DNA of 64,000 bases from Paraplanobispora takensis. GTDB lineage: Bacteria; Actinomycetota; Actinomycetes; Streptosporangiales; Streptosporangiaceae. The position numbers and the translations under genes are program-made. The notes under the pieces were generated by a model. It was not told where the DNA came from and did not search any database. It worked only from the letters and a program-made list of their open reading frames with translations. How positions within the stretch are numbered: the first letter of the stretch is position 1; every line of letters starts with the position of its first letter. The stretch covers positions 147,900 to 211,899 of the forward strand of contig NZ_BOOK01000029.1 in NCBI RefSeq assembly GCF_016863195.1. The letters run 5' to 3'. Positions 1 through 6,998 of this stretch are shown piece after piece.

Positions 1-1
1 T

Positions 2-208
2 CCGCTGGCCCCGCTGACCGCACGGGAGCGCGAGGTGGCCGACCTGGTCGTCCGGGCGCTGTCGAACCGGCAGATCGCCGACCGGCTCGTCCTGAGCGAG
101 CGCACCGTCGAGAGCCACGTGCGCAACATCCTCGTCAAGCTCGGCCTCGCCAACCGGACGGAGCTCACCGTCCGCCTGCTCGCCGGCCGGAGGGACCTGT
201 CCCGGTAG
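2..208 (+). CDS. LuxR-type HTH transcriptional regulator, C-terminal part (cut by window edge)
   Basis: Only the last 68 codons are present and the reading frame is open to the left edge. The peptide begins PLAPLTAREREVADLV and continues with SNRQIADRLVLSERTVESHV, the four-helix GerE/LuxR DNA-binding domain. The second block is the recognition-helix region. It ends LAGRRDLSR followed by TAG. The full protein could be a NarL-type response regulator or a larger LuxR/ATPase (LAL) regulator; the missing N-terminus prevents a choice. It converges on the phosphotransferase gene that follows, with only about 34 bp between the stops and no obvious terminator hairpin. Confidence 0.9.
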   Translation, partial: PLAPLTAREREVADLVVRALSNRQIADRLVLSERTVESHVRNILVKLGLANRTELTVRLLAGRRDLSR

Positions 209-242
209 CGCCCGCCGGACCCGCGCTCGCCGGTGGGCGGGG

Positions 243-1361
243 TCAGGCCCAGTAGCTCCCGTCGAGCATCCGCTCGATGGTGGCCCGGTGCATGACCAGG
301 TCGTCGGGGTCGGCGGGCATGGGCTGCTCGCCGAAGTGGATCCGCCGGTGCCAGACGCGGGCCATGATGACGCCGTGCCGGAGAGCGGCGTACATCTCGT
401 AGAACTCCATGTCGCGCGGCCGGTAGCCGGTCATCTCCTCGTAGGCCCGGCAGACGTCCTCGCGCCGCATGAAGTCGGGCAGTCCCGGCAGCTCCATGAC
501 CTCGGTGATGTCCTGGAAGAAGCGGTGCAGGAAGATCATCCAGGAGATGTCCAGCTCCCGGGGGCCGACGGCCGCCATCTCCCAGTCGAGCACCGCCACC
601 GGCGTGAAGCCGTGATAGATCATGTTCCCGATGCGCGCGTCGCCCCAGCTGAGCACGTCGGGGCCGGGGTCGGCCGGCCAGTGCTCCTCCAGCCAGTCGA
701 AGGCCCGCTCCAGCAGCGGGATCCGCATCGAGGAGTGCGCCCACTCGTAGTAGGCCCGCTGGTCGTCGACGTGCCTGCGCAGCGCGGAGTCCCCGGGGCC
801 GTCGAGCTGGAGGGGGCGCAGCTCCTGGACGGTGAACGGGGCGTCGTGCAGCCTGGCCAGGACGGCCACGCTCTCCCGCTGCAGCCCCTCGCGCTCGGCG
901 GGCGAGGCCTCCAGGAGCCAGCCCTCGAAGGTGTAGGGCAGCACGTCCGGCGGGACCCGCCCGGAGAGGCGCTCCATCACGAAGAACGGCGCGCCGAGGG
1001 GCTCGGGGTCGGGCTCGAACCACAGGGTGCGGGGCGCGGGGACGCCCGCGCGCTCTCTGGCCATCCGCATGACCTCGAACTGCCTGCCGAGGTCGTAGCT
1101 GGGGAAGACCGGCACCGCCTCGCTCGCCGGGGCCATCCGGGCGACGCACTCGACCTTCCTGCCGCCCTCCCCGGAGGCCCAGGAGGCGTCGAACAGGAGG
1201 GTCTCGCTGGACATGCCGTTGCCCGAGGGATGGCTCAGCTCCGACAGCGTGACCGGGCAGCCCAGGCGCCCGCTCAGCCACGAGCGCATCCGGCCGTGGA
1301 GTTCGTCCAGGTCGCGGGTGGAGGTCCGCATCGTCCCGTCCTGCTCACGCCGTTCGTCCAT
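243..1361 (-). CDS. Phosphotransferase family protein (aminoglycoside-phosphotransferase / ACAD10-like fold)
   Basis: This 372-residue protein has the APH/choline-kinase-like kinase fold. An N-terminal lobe is followed by FFVMERLSGRVPP in the hinge. The catalytic loop is LSWGDARIGNMI, a WGD variant of the usual HGDxxxxN motif, and the metal-binding motif is AVLDWEMA. Members of this subgroup often sit with acyl-CoA dehydrogenases and are proposed to act on acyl-CoA or hydroxyacyl intermediates; the substrate here is unknown. The start at 1361 is chosen because AGGAGA lies five bases upstream; a longer in-frame reading to 1445 lacks this. It is divergent from the NYN-domain gene. A weak CAA-N4-TTG dyad around 1431-1440 could be a TetR-type site. 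Family assignment is firm and substrate unknown. Confidence 0.85.
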   Translation of the reverse strand: MDERREQDGTMRTSTRDLDELHGRMRSWLSGRLGCPVTLSELSHPSGNGMSSETLLFDASWASGEGGRKVECVARMAPASEAVPVFPSYDLGRQFEVMRMARERAGVPAPRTLWFEPDPEPLGAPFFVMERLSGRVPPDVLPYTFEGWLLEASPAEREGLQRESVAVLARLHDAPFTVQELRPLQLDGPGDSALRRHVDDQRAYYEWAHSSMRIPLLERAFDWLEEHWPADPGPDVLSWGDARIGNMIYHGFTPVAVLDWEMAAVGPRELDISWMIFLHRFFQDITEVMELPGLPDFMRREDVCRAYEEMTGYRPRDMEFYEMYAALRHGVIMARVWHRRIHFGEQPMPADPDDLVMHRATIERMLDGSYWA

Positions 1362-1518
1362 CGCGGTCTCCTGGGGCCGGGGGGTACGGCGTCCGTCGTC
1401 ACGCCGCCGACACAGTCGTACAACGCCAACCAAACGCTTGTCCACAAAACGTTCACGAGCAGGTCAGATGGCGTTCGATCTCTTATCCGGTCGGCGCCCG
1501 GGCGCGATGCCCGTACCC

Positions 1519-1546
1519 TTGACAGATAGACCAATCCGAGTAGGGG
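1519..1546 (+). promoter_or_regulatory. Probable promoter of the NYN-domain gene
   Basis: TTGACA at 1519-1524 is followed by a 16-nt spacer and TAGGGG at 1541-1546. The ATG at 1552 lies five bases after the putative -10, so the transcript would be leaderless or nearly so. The -35 is canonical; the -10 is imperfect. Confidence 0.45.
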
Positions 1547-1551
1547 CCGTG

Positions 1552-2874
1552 ATGAGTTCAGCCGGAGAGGGCCTGTCTCGTCCGCTGCCGGAGCAGGTCC
1601 GCTTACACGTCGTGGAACTGGCAGCCCAGATCCTCGGTTCGATGCCCGCCGCGTCGGTGCCGCCGCCGCTGCGCAACATCGCCAAGTTCGACCCGCGCAA
1701 GCGGGCCAAACTGGGCGGCACGCCGATCGCCGCGCAGCTGGAGAACGACAAGGAGTTCCGCGAGGTCGTCGCGGAGGCCCTGGCCGCCGGCTGGCCGGAG
1801 CTGGTCGCCGGTCTGGCGGAGGGCTCCGTCCCGCCGGCCGCCGAGCCCGTCATGGTGGCCGCCGCCGCCTACCTCACCCGGCCGCCCGGCTGGGAGGAGA
1901 TGATCGAGACCGCCCGCACCGACATCGAGCGCTCGGCGGCCGTCGCGGAGGGCTCCGCGCTGGAGCAGACGCTCCTGCGGCTGCGCGAGCAGCTGGCGGC
2001 GCAGAAGACCTCCGCCAAGGAGGAGTCCGACCGGCTGCGCGAGCAGCTCAAGGCCGCCCGCGGGGAGATCTCCGACCTGCGCCGCAAGCTGCACGACGCC
2101 CGCGAGCGGGCCAAGACGGCCGAGGCGCGGGCCGCGGCGATGGAGGAGGCCGCCCAGGAGGCCAGGACCGCCGCCGCCTCGGCGGGCAGCGCGGGGGAGA
2201 GCGAGCTGCGGCGCCTGCGCGAGCGCCTGGCCGACTCCGAGCGGCAGTTGGAGGCCACCCGCCGGGCCGCACGCGAGGGCCGCAGCGTGGAGGACACCAA
2301 GGTCCGGATGCTGCTCGACGCCCTCCAGGACGCCGCGTCCGGTCTGCGCCGGGAGCTGGCCCTGCCCTCCAGCATCGTCAGGCCCGCCGACTCCGTCGCC
2401 TCGGTCACCCCGGGCAGCCCGGGGGTCCGGGCGGTGCCCGCGCGGGCGCTCGCCGACGACGATCCCGCGCTGCTCGACCAGTTGCTCACGCTGCCGCAGA
2501 TCCACGTGATCGTGGACGGCTACAACGTGACCAAGACCGGTTACGGCACGCTCACCCTGGCCGACCAGCGCAACCGCCTGCTCACCGGGCTCGGCGCGCT
2601 GTACGCCCAGACCCGCACCGAACTGACCTGCGTCTTCGACGGCGCCGAGCTGAACGGCCCGGTGCCGGTCTCGGCCCCGCGGGGCGTGCGGGTGCTGTTC
2701 AGCGCGCCCGGGCAGATCGCCGACGACCTGATCCGCCAGCTCGTACGGGCCGAGCCCGTCGGGCGCGCTCTGGCGGTGGTCTCCTCCGACCGGGAGGTGG
2801 CCGAGTCCGTGCGCCGGATGGGCGCCAGACCGGTCCCGGCCGGGCTGCTCCTCAAGCGCCTGGGCCGCGCCTGA
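1552..2874 (+). CDS. NYN (YacP-like) domain RNA-binding protein with central coiled coil
   Basis: The 440-residue protein has three parts. Residues 1-130 form a helical N-terminal region containing PPPLRNIAKFDPRKRAKLGG. Residues about 135-270 are a charged coiled coil rich in RLREQL and RRKLHDARERAKTAEAR heptads. The C-terminal ~160 residues are a NYN/PIN-like nuclease fold with IHVIVDGYNVTKTGYG, CVFDGAEL and VVSSDREVAESVRRMGA. These strands carry the conserved acidic residues (D of VDGYN, D of FDGAE, D of SSDRE) expected for a metal-dependent ribonuclease. Proteins of this architecture are common single-copy genes in actinobacteria; the RNA target is unknown. ATG 1552 is preferred over GTG 1549 because of the promoter spacing. 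No close operon partner is visible. Confidence 0.9.
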   Translation: MSSAGEGLSRPLPEQVRLHVVELAAQILGSMPAASVPPPLRNIAKFDPRKRAKLGGTPIAAQLENDKEFREVVAEALAAGWPELVAGLAEGSVPPAAEPVMVAAAAYLTRPPGWEEMIETARTDIERSAAVAEGSALEQTLLRLREQLAAQKTSAKEESDRLREQLKAARGEISDLRRKLHDARERAKTAEARAAAMEEAAQEARTAAASAGSAGESELRRLRERLADSERQLEATRRAAREGRSVEDTKVRMLLDALQDAASGLRRELALPSSIVRPADSVASVTPGSPGVRAVPARALADDDPALLDQLLTLPQIHVIVDGYNVTKTGYGTLTLADQRNRLLTGLGALYAQTRTELTCVFDGAELNGPVPVSAPRGVRVLFSAPGQIADDLIRQLVRAEPVGRALAVVSSDREVAESVRRMGARPVPAGLLLKRLGRA

Positions 2875-3099
2875 CCCGGGCCTCCTGGCCGACCGGAATT
2901 GCGGACCTGCTCTTCGCCGCGTGCGCGGCGGTCCGTTCGGGAGGTTCGCGGCGGGACGGCGGGGCCGTACGCAGGGGCGATGGGTGCGGATCCGGTAGCC
3001 GATACGCATGAGTAGCGGGTAAAACATCCGAAAAGGTGAGTTCGGCCTTACCGATTCTGTACTATTTCGCCCAGGTCTTTGCGCGGGAGGGGCGTCGTC

Positions 3100-4101
3100 G
3101 TGACCGTGGCGGGTATGCCGAAGAGTTCCGGGCGGATGCCTGTGGCGGCCGGACTGGTGCTTGCGGCTCTCCTGCTGCCCCTCCTGCCGGTCGGCGGTGC
3201 CTCCGCCGAGCCGAAGCCGACGATCGCCGAGGCCAAGAAGAAGCTGGAGAAGCTCAACCACGAGGCCGACGAGATCGTCGAGAAGTACAACCAGGCCGGC
3301 GAGAAGCTGAAGCGGGCCAAGAAGAAGTACCGGGATCTCAACGCCGACCTCACGCGTCAGAACGCGAAGGTCTCCGGGCTGCGCAAGGAACTCGTCACGA
3401 TGGCGGTCAGCACCTACCAGGTGGGCGGCCTGACCGGCTGGGAGGGCCTGTTCACCCAGCCCGACCCCGGCGCGATGCTCAGCGGCCTGGCGACGGTCGA
3501 CCAGATGTCGGCCTCGCGGGCCCAGTCCCTCAACGCCTTCGACGAGGCCAACGAGGCCCTGCGGACGAGCAGGGACAAGGCCAAGACCGCTCTGGCCGAG
3601 GCCGATGAGACGCGCGACGAGCTGGCCGAGGAGAAGGCCAAGGCCGACAAGATGGTCAAGGCGCAGACCAAGCTCCTGCGCGAGCTGGGCGCCTTCAGGA
3701 CCGGCGACCCCAGCAGCACGGGCATCGCCTACACCGGACCGGCCTCCGGCAACGCCCGCTCGGCGCTGGACTTCGCCTTCGCCCAGGTCGGCAAGCCGTA
3801 CCAGTACGGCGGGACCGGGCCCGGCGGCTGGGACTGCTCCGGCCTGGTCCAGGCCGCCTGGCGCGCCGGAGGGGTCAGCCTCCCCCGGACGACCTGGGAG
3901 CAGTGGAGCTGGGGCGCCGGCCGCAAGGTCTCCCTGGACGATCTCCAGCCCGGGGACCTGATCTTCAGCGAGGGGCTGGGGCACGTGAGCCTCTACGCCG
4001 GCGACGGGCAGATCGTCCACGCCCCGCAGACCGGGGACGTCGTCAAGGTCGTCAGCCTGTCCTCCTACGGCCGCCGCCTCGTCGGCGCGGTCCGCCCCTG
4101 A
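3100..4101 (+). CDS. Secreted NlpC/P60 (C40) peptidoglycan endopeptidase with coiled-coil N-terminus
   Basis: The 333-residue protein is predicted to cut peptide cross-links in peptidoglycan outside the membrane, as RipA-like hydrolases do. A Sec signal peptide (residues about 14-36, MPVAAGLVLAALLLPLLPVG, probably cleaved after ASA) is followed by a long Lys/Glu-rich coiled coil (about 40-195). The coiled coil could restrain the enzyme or bind a partner. The C-terminal ~120 residues are the NlpC/P60 domain, with the catalytic Cys in WDCSGLVQ (residue 246) and His in LGHVSLY (residue 295); a later His lies in IVHAPQ. The GTG at 3100 is chosen because GGAGGGG lies seven bases upstream; a TTG at 3079 is in frame but lacks this. 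It is monocistronic, with no riboswitch seen in its 225-bp leader. Confidence 0.9.
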   Translation: MTVAGMPKSSGRMPVAAGLVLAALLLPLLPVGGASAEPKPTIAEAKKKLEKLNHEADEIVEKYNQAGEKLKRAKKKYRDLNADLTRQNAKVSGLRKELVTMAVSTYQVGGLTGWEGLFTQPDPGAMLSGLATVDQMSASRAQSLNAFDEANEALRTSRDKAKTALAEADETRDELAEEKAKADKMVKAQTKLLRELGAFRTGDPSSTGIAYTGPASGNARSALDFAFAQVGKPYQYGGTGPGGWDCSGLVQAAWRAGGVSLPRTTWEQWSWGAGRKVSLDDLQPGDLIFSEGLGHVSLYAGDGQIVHAPQTGDVVKVVSLSSYGRRLVGAVRP

Positions 4102-4880
4102 TCCCCGGATTCACCGGGCCTTGACAGAATTCCTTTTCCGTGGACGGCGCCTGTCAGGGCATTTCCGGACGCCGGGACGATAAATGCCGGGAAGCCTCTC
4201 CGTAAATATCGATCTCCGTTCCGTCCTCCGGCGGAGGTGGCCATAAATGCGTCGGGATCGTTCCACGGCGATCTCGGCGTTCACCCCGCGACGCTGCGGA
4301 AGGGCACGTCGGGCGGCGGCGGAAAAGCGTCTCCCGGGTGGGCGGGGAAAGCCGGGGCGTAAATGGCGCGTGGCGGGGAGGCGCCGGGAGGGGCCTTCCG
4401 GGAATGAAGCGGTCTTTTCAATTCCGTGCCGGTGACGCGTCGTGTCGGAGTCTCCGCGCTCCGGAGACCTTCTCGGTCGCCTGAAATCCTTCCAGCCGCT
4501 CCGAAATCCTTTTCGAGTCGCGCTCATATCCTGCGCCTCCCTCCCCGGATTCCTTGATCATCCATGGTCGCGCCGCGACCAAGATCAATACTGGTGTGAC
4601 TCGTGTGACGGAAGTGACGTTTTTCAGGATCCACTCCGGGGAATGTGACGAGAGTCATATTGAGACAGCGGAACTGCCGATTGCGCAGGGGTTATAGATC
4701 TGTGATCAAGGCGTAGCGACCCACTCCCGATGGGGAATGCTTTGCTGAAATTTACTGATCCGAGTACCTTCTGGCGTCGCGGCGAGCAAGCCATGCCGTC
4801 GCACTGAATGTCGGCCCCTCCAGTGCCGATGTCCGCATAGAAATCCATCCGGCCGCCCGAAGCGCCAATGAGGCGAAAGC
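4102..4880. other. Long non-coding stretch before the c-di-AMP riboswitch
   Basis: This roughly 780-bp stretch carries no convincing gene. Short open frames on both strands (for example 4111-4527 minus and 4247-4435 plus) have Arg-rich compositions typical of spurious GC-rich translation and no ribosome-binding sites. The stretch is visibly less GC-rich than its surroundings. It contains a strong inverted repeat at 4554-4588 (separate entry). A TTATAGATCT segment near 4690 could hold the -10 of the riboswitch transcript. A small RNA cannot be excluded. Confidence 0.5.
4554..4588. repeat. Two-part inverted repeat upstream of the riboswitch
   Basis: TTGATC (4554-4559) pairs with GATCAA (4583-4588), and nested inside TGGTCG (4565-4570) pairs with CGACCA (4576-4581) around a five-base loop. 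No T-run follows, so it looks more like an operator or RNA structure than an intrinsic terminator. It lies about 300 bp before the riboswitch aptamer. Confidence 0.5.
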
Positions 4881-4881
4881 G

Positions 4882-5016
4882 GCCTGCCGAATCCGTGCAG
4901 CCAGGAGGCACGGAACCGGGGACCCAACAGGCACGAACCTGTGACCAGGGGTGAATCGGCATCGCCATGCCGTAGGGCGTCTTCCCTGCCCGAATCCGTC
5001 AGCTAACCCGGTAGGC
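4882..5016 (+). promoter_or_regulatory. c-di-AMP riboswitch (ydaO/yuaA class)
   Basis: The sequence carries the class's conserved blocks in order: CGGGGACCCA near 4917, GGGGTGAATC near 4948, TAGGG near 4974, then CCCGAATCCGTCAGCTAACC at 4989-5008. The outer stem P1 pairs GCCTGCC (4882-4888) with GGTAGGC (5010-5016). The class binds cyclic di-AMP and usually turns genes off when the ligand is high. In actinobacteria it commonly precedes cell-wall hydrolase genes (NlpC/P60, rpfA), exactly as here. P1 ends only 15 nt before the AAGGAG ribosome-binding site, so control through translation start or a short leader structure is likely; I see no terminator hairpin with a T-run. Confidence 0.95.
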
Positions 5017-5042
5017 ATCAGTGGAAGTCCCAAGGAGAAATC

Positions 5043-5624
5043 CTGTCTACAACCCTGCACAATCCCTGCTCGTCACGCCTTTTCCGCCTTTCCATCGGCG
5101 GACTCGCCCTCAGTCTGACCGCCTCAGCCGGAGCGGTCATGATGAACTCCACAGCGGCGCAGGCGAAGACGGACAGCGCGACAGCGGCACAGGTGAAGGC
5201 CATCGTGGGAGCCGAGGCGAGCGCCAAGGTGAAGGTCACGATGAGCCGGGCCGCGCGGCAGAAGTCGAGAGCGGCCAAAGCCGTCGCGACGGCCAAGAAG
5301 AAGGTCGGCGCCCCCTACCGGTGGGGAGCCAGCGGCCCCGGCGCGTTCGACTGCTCCGGACTGGTCCAGTACTCGTGGCGCTCGGCGGGAGTCAAGCTCC
5401 CCAGGGTCACCTACAGCCAGTACCGGGCCGTCAGGAAGAAGGTCTCGTGGCGCGACCTGCGCCCCGGCGACCTGATGTTCTTCCGGGGTAAGGGCCACGT
5501 CGGCATGTACGTCGGCAAGGGGAGGATGGTCCACTCGCCGAGCAGCGGCAAGACCGTCCGGATCGTGAGCCTGAAGGGCTGGTACAGATCGTCCTTCTCG
5601 GGAGCGGTCCGTCCCGGCGGTTGA
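5043..5624 (+). CDS. Secreted NlpC/P60 (C40) endopeptidase under c-di-AMP riboswitch control; apparent CTG start
   Basis: The 193-residue protein is a compact secreted NlpC/P60 cell-wall endopeptidase. The frame from CTG 5043 gives a complete signal peptide: basic n-region SSRLFR, hydrophobic LSIGGLALSLTASAGAV, and likely cleavage after AQA near residue 42. A short linker leads to the catalytic domain with FDCSGLVQYSW (nucleophile Cys), GKGHVGMYVG (His) and VHSPSSG. AAGGAG (5032-5037) sits five bases before CTG 5043, ideal spacing. Back to the in-frame stop at 5004 there is no ATG, GTG or TTG. The first conventional start is ATG 5139, which would remove most of the signal peptide and lacks a ribosome-binding site. 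A single-base error in the start codon is the main alternative. A strong terminator follows. Confidence 0.85.
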   Translation: MSTTLHNPCSSRLFRLSIGGLALSLTASAGAVMMNSTAAQAKTDSATAAQVKAIVGAEASAKVKVTMSRAARQKSRAAKAVATAKKKVGAPYRWGASGPGAFDCSGLVQYSWRSAGVKLPRVTYSQYRAVRKKVSWRDLRPGDLMFFRGKGHVGMYVGKGRMVHSPSSGKTVRIVSLKGWYRSSFSGAVRPGG

Positions 5625-5632
5625 TCCGAGTG

Positions 5633-5670
5633 AAGGCCCCGTCCGGCTCAGTGGAGCCGGGCGGGGCCTT
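5633..5670 (+). terminator. Rho-independent-type terminator hairpin
   Basis: AAGGCCCC (5633-5640) pairs with GGGGCCTT (5663-5670), with additional pairing inside (CCGGCTC with GAGCCGG). It begins nine bases after the NlpC/P60 stop codon. Confidence 0.8.
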
Positions 5671-5730
5671 CCCGCCGGTACGGCAGGACGCCCGGGCCGG
5701 GTCCTGTTATGGTCCTTGTGCCCGGACCTC

Positions 5731-5819
5731 CGGCCTCAAGCCTGAGCCCCAACCCCGGCCCCGGCCGCAAGCCTGAGCCCTGACCTCAAGCCTGGGCCCC
5801 GGCCTCAAGCTTGAGCCCC
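5731..5819. repeat. Imperfect short repeats, unit about 20 bp
   Basis: Four imperfect copies of a unit resembling CGGCCTCAAGCCTGAGCCCC lie at about 5731, 5762, 5782 and 5800. Spacing is irregular and there are no unique spacers. They lie in the gap before the HExxH peptidase gene. Confidence 0.6.
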
Positions 5820-5907
5820 GCCCTCAGGGCGTGGGACCCCGGGCCCCGTCCCCCGGCGCGGGCCCGTCGCCCCCACCCCTCCGCGCAGCGCAGGAGCCGC
5901 CGATCCG

Positions 5908-6723
5908 ATGTCCGTCCCGCGCAGCCGCCGCGCCGTACTGGCCGGGATGCTGACACTGGCGGGCGCCGCGCAGGCCGCCGGTGACGCGCCGCTCGCGCGG
6001 GAACCGTGGCCCGGCGCGAAGGTGCTCCGCGGCGAGCGCTACGTCGTCATCGGCCACCGGGCCCACTCCGGCCTGCTGGCCGATCTGGCCGCCAGGGCCG
6101 AGCGGGCCCGCCGCAAGGTCGCCGCGATCTGGGGGCCGGTCCGCCCGGTGATCCTGTTCCCGGAGACCGACGCCGGGGCCGAGGTTCTCGCGGGCGCCGG
6201 TGCCAGCGACGGACTGGCCGCGATGGCCACGGCCGACCGGGTGATCGTCGTGCCGAGCGGCTACGCCAGATTGAGCCGGATCGGCAGGGACGTGGTCGTC
6301 GCCCACGAGCTGACCCACGTGGCCACCGGGGCGACGCGGGGCGGACGGGTGCCGACGTGGCTGTCGGAGGGGTTCGCCGACTACGTCGGATACTCGGGCA
6401 GCGGGCTGGACGTCCGTACGGTCGCCGCCGAACTGGCCGGGGAGGTCCGGGCGGGCACCCTGCCCGACGGCCTGCCCGGCCCCGCCGACTTCGCCCCCGG
6501 CGCCGCACGGCTGCCACAGGTCTACGAGGAGGCCTGGCTCGCCTGCCGCTACATCGCCGGGCGTTTCGGGGAGCGGGCCCTCGTGCGGCTCTACGGCGGC
6601 GGACCCTCGCCCGGCGGATCCGGGCCTCCTTCTCACGGCGGCGACATCGAGGCCGTGCTCGGCCTGTCCCCGGCCGCCTTCGCTGCCGGCTGGCGCGACT
6701 ACCTCCGCCGGGAACTCGGCTGA
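5908..6723 (+). CDS. Secreted gluzincin-type metallopeptidase (peptidase MA-like)
   Basis: The 271-residue protein has a twin-arginine-like or Sec N-terminus (SRRAVLAGMLTLAGAAQAAG). The zinc-binding motif HELTH lies in VVVAHELTHVATGA at about residue 135, and a downstream glutamate in PTWLSEGFADYVGY supplies the third ligand typical of gluzincins. The rest resembles peptidase-MA-like domains of actinobacterial exported proteins (YEEAWLACRYIAGRFGERAL). Substrate is unknown. It is probably exported and acts outside the membrane. CAGGAG lies about 11 bases before the ATG, slightly long. No neighbour shares an obvious operon. Confidence 0.75.
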   Translation: MSVPRSRRAVLAGMLTLAGAAQAAGDAPLAREPWPGAKVLRGERYVVIGHRAHSGLLADLAARAERARRKVAAIWGPVRPVILFPETDAGAEVLAGAGASDGLAAMATADRVIVVPSGYARLSRIGRDVVVAHELTHVATGATRGGRVPTWLSEGFADYVGYSGSGLDVRTVAAELAGEVRAGTLPDGLPGPADFAPGAARLPQVYEEAWLACRYIAGRFGERALVRLYGGGPSPGGSGPPSHGGDIEAVLGLSPAAFAAGWRDYLRRELG

Positions 6724-6870
6724 GATCCTCCGGTACGGCCCCGGGCGACGCGACGGGGCGAAGATCGGCGGGAGGGGCACTAGGTTCGATATGCCGCAAC
6801 GGCATGGGACGAGGGCGGCGGGACGGGCGGCACGGGAGATCGTACGGCCCGCGCGGCGGACGGGAGCGGT

Positions 6871-6998
6871 GAACGGCCGATGGGACGCGTGGAAGCGGCG
6901 AGCGGACCTGTGAGACGAGGGGAAGCCGAACGGCCGATGGGACGCGTGGAGGCGGTGAGCGGGTCCGTGGGGCGCGTGGAGGCGGTGAGCGGCCGATG
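6871..6998. repeat. Three direct repeats just before the M48 protease start
   Basis: A unit resembling GGGACGCGTGGAGGCGGTGA recurs three times (about 6871-6906, 6929-6962 and 6970-6998), with AACGGCCGAT heading the first two copies and GGCCGAT closing the third. The last copy runs into the start codon of the M48 protease, so the repeats form its leader. Confidence 0.65.

Noticed and set aside
1603..4020. Very long minus-strand open frame (805 codons) across the NYN and NlpC/P60 genes
   Set aside because: It is an antisense shadow with Arg/Gly/Ala-rich low-information sequence and no ribosome-binding site. Recognisable domains lie on the plus strand.
4111..4527. Open frame (138 codons, minus) in the non-coding gap before the riboswitch
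   Set aside because: Arg-rich, no ribosome-binding site, no known motif; judged chance in GC-rich DNA.
5021..5491. GTG-started frame beginning just after the riboswitch
   Set aside because: Wrong frame relative to the NlpC/P60 domain; the peptide has no signal sequence or domain. The real frame starts at CTG 5043.
5731..5819. Possible CRISPR-like array
   Set aside because: Repeats are imperfect, spacing is irregular and short, and no spacers or cas genes exist.
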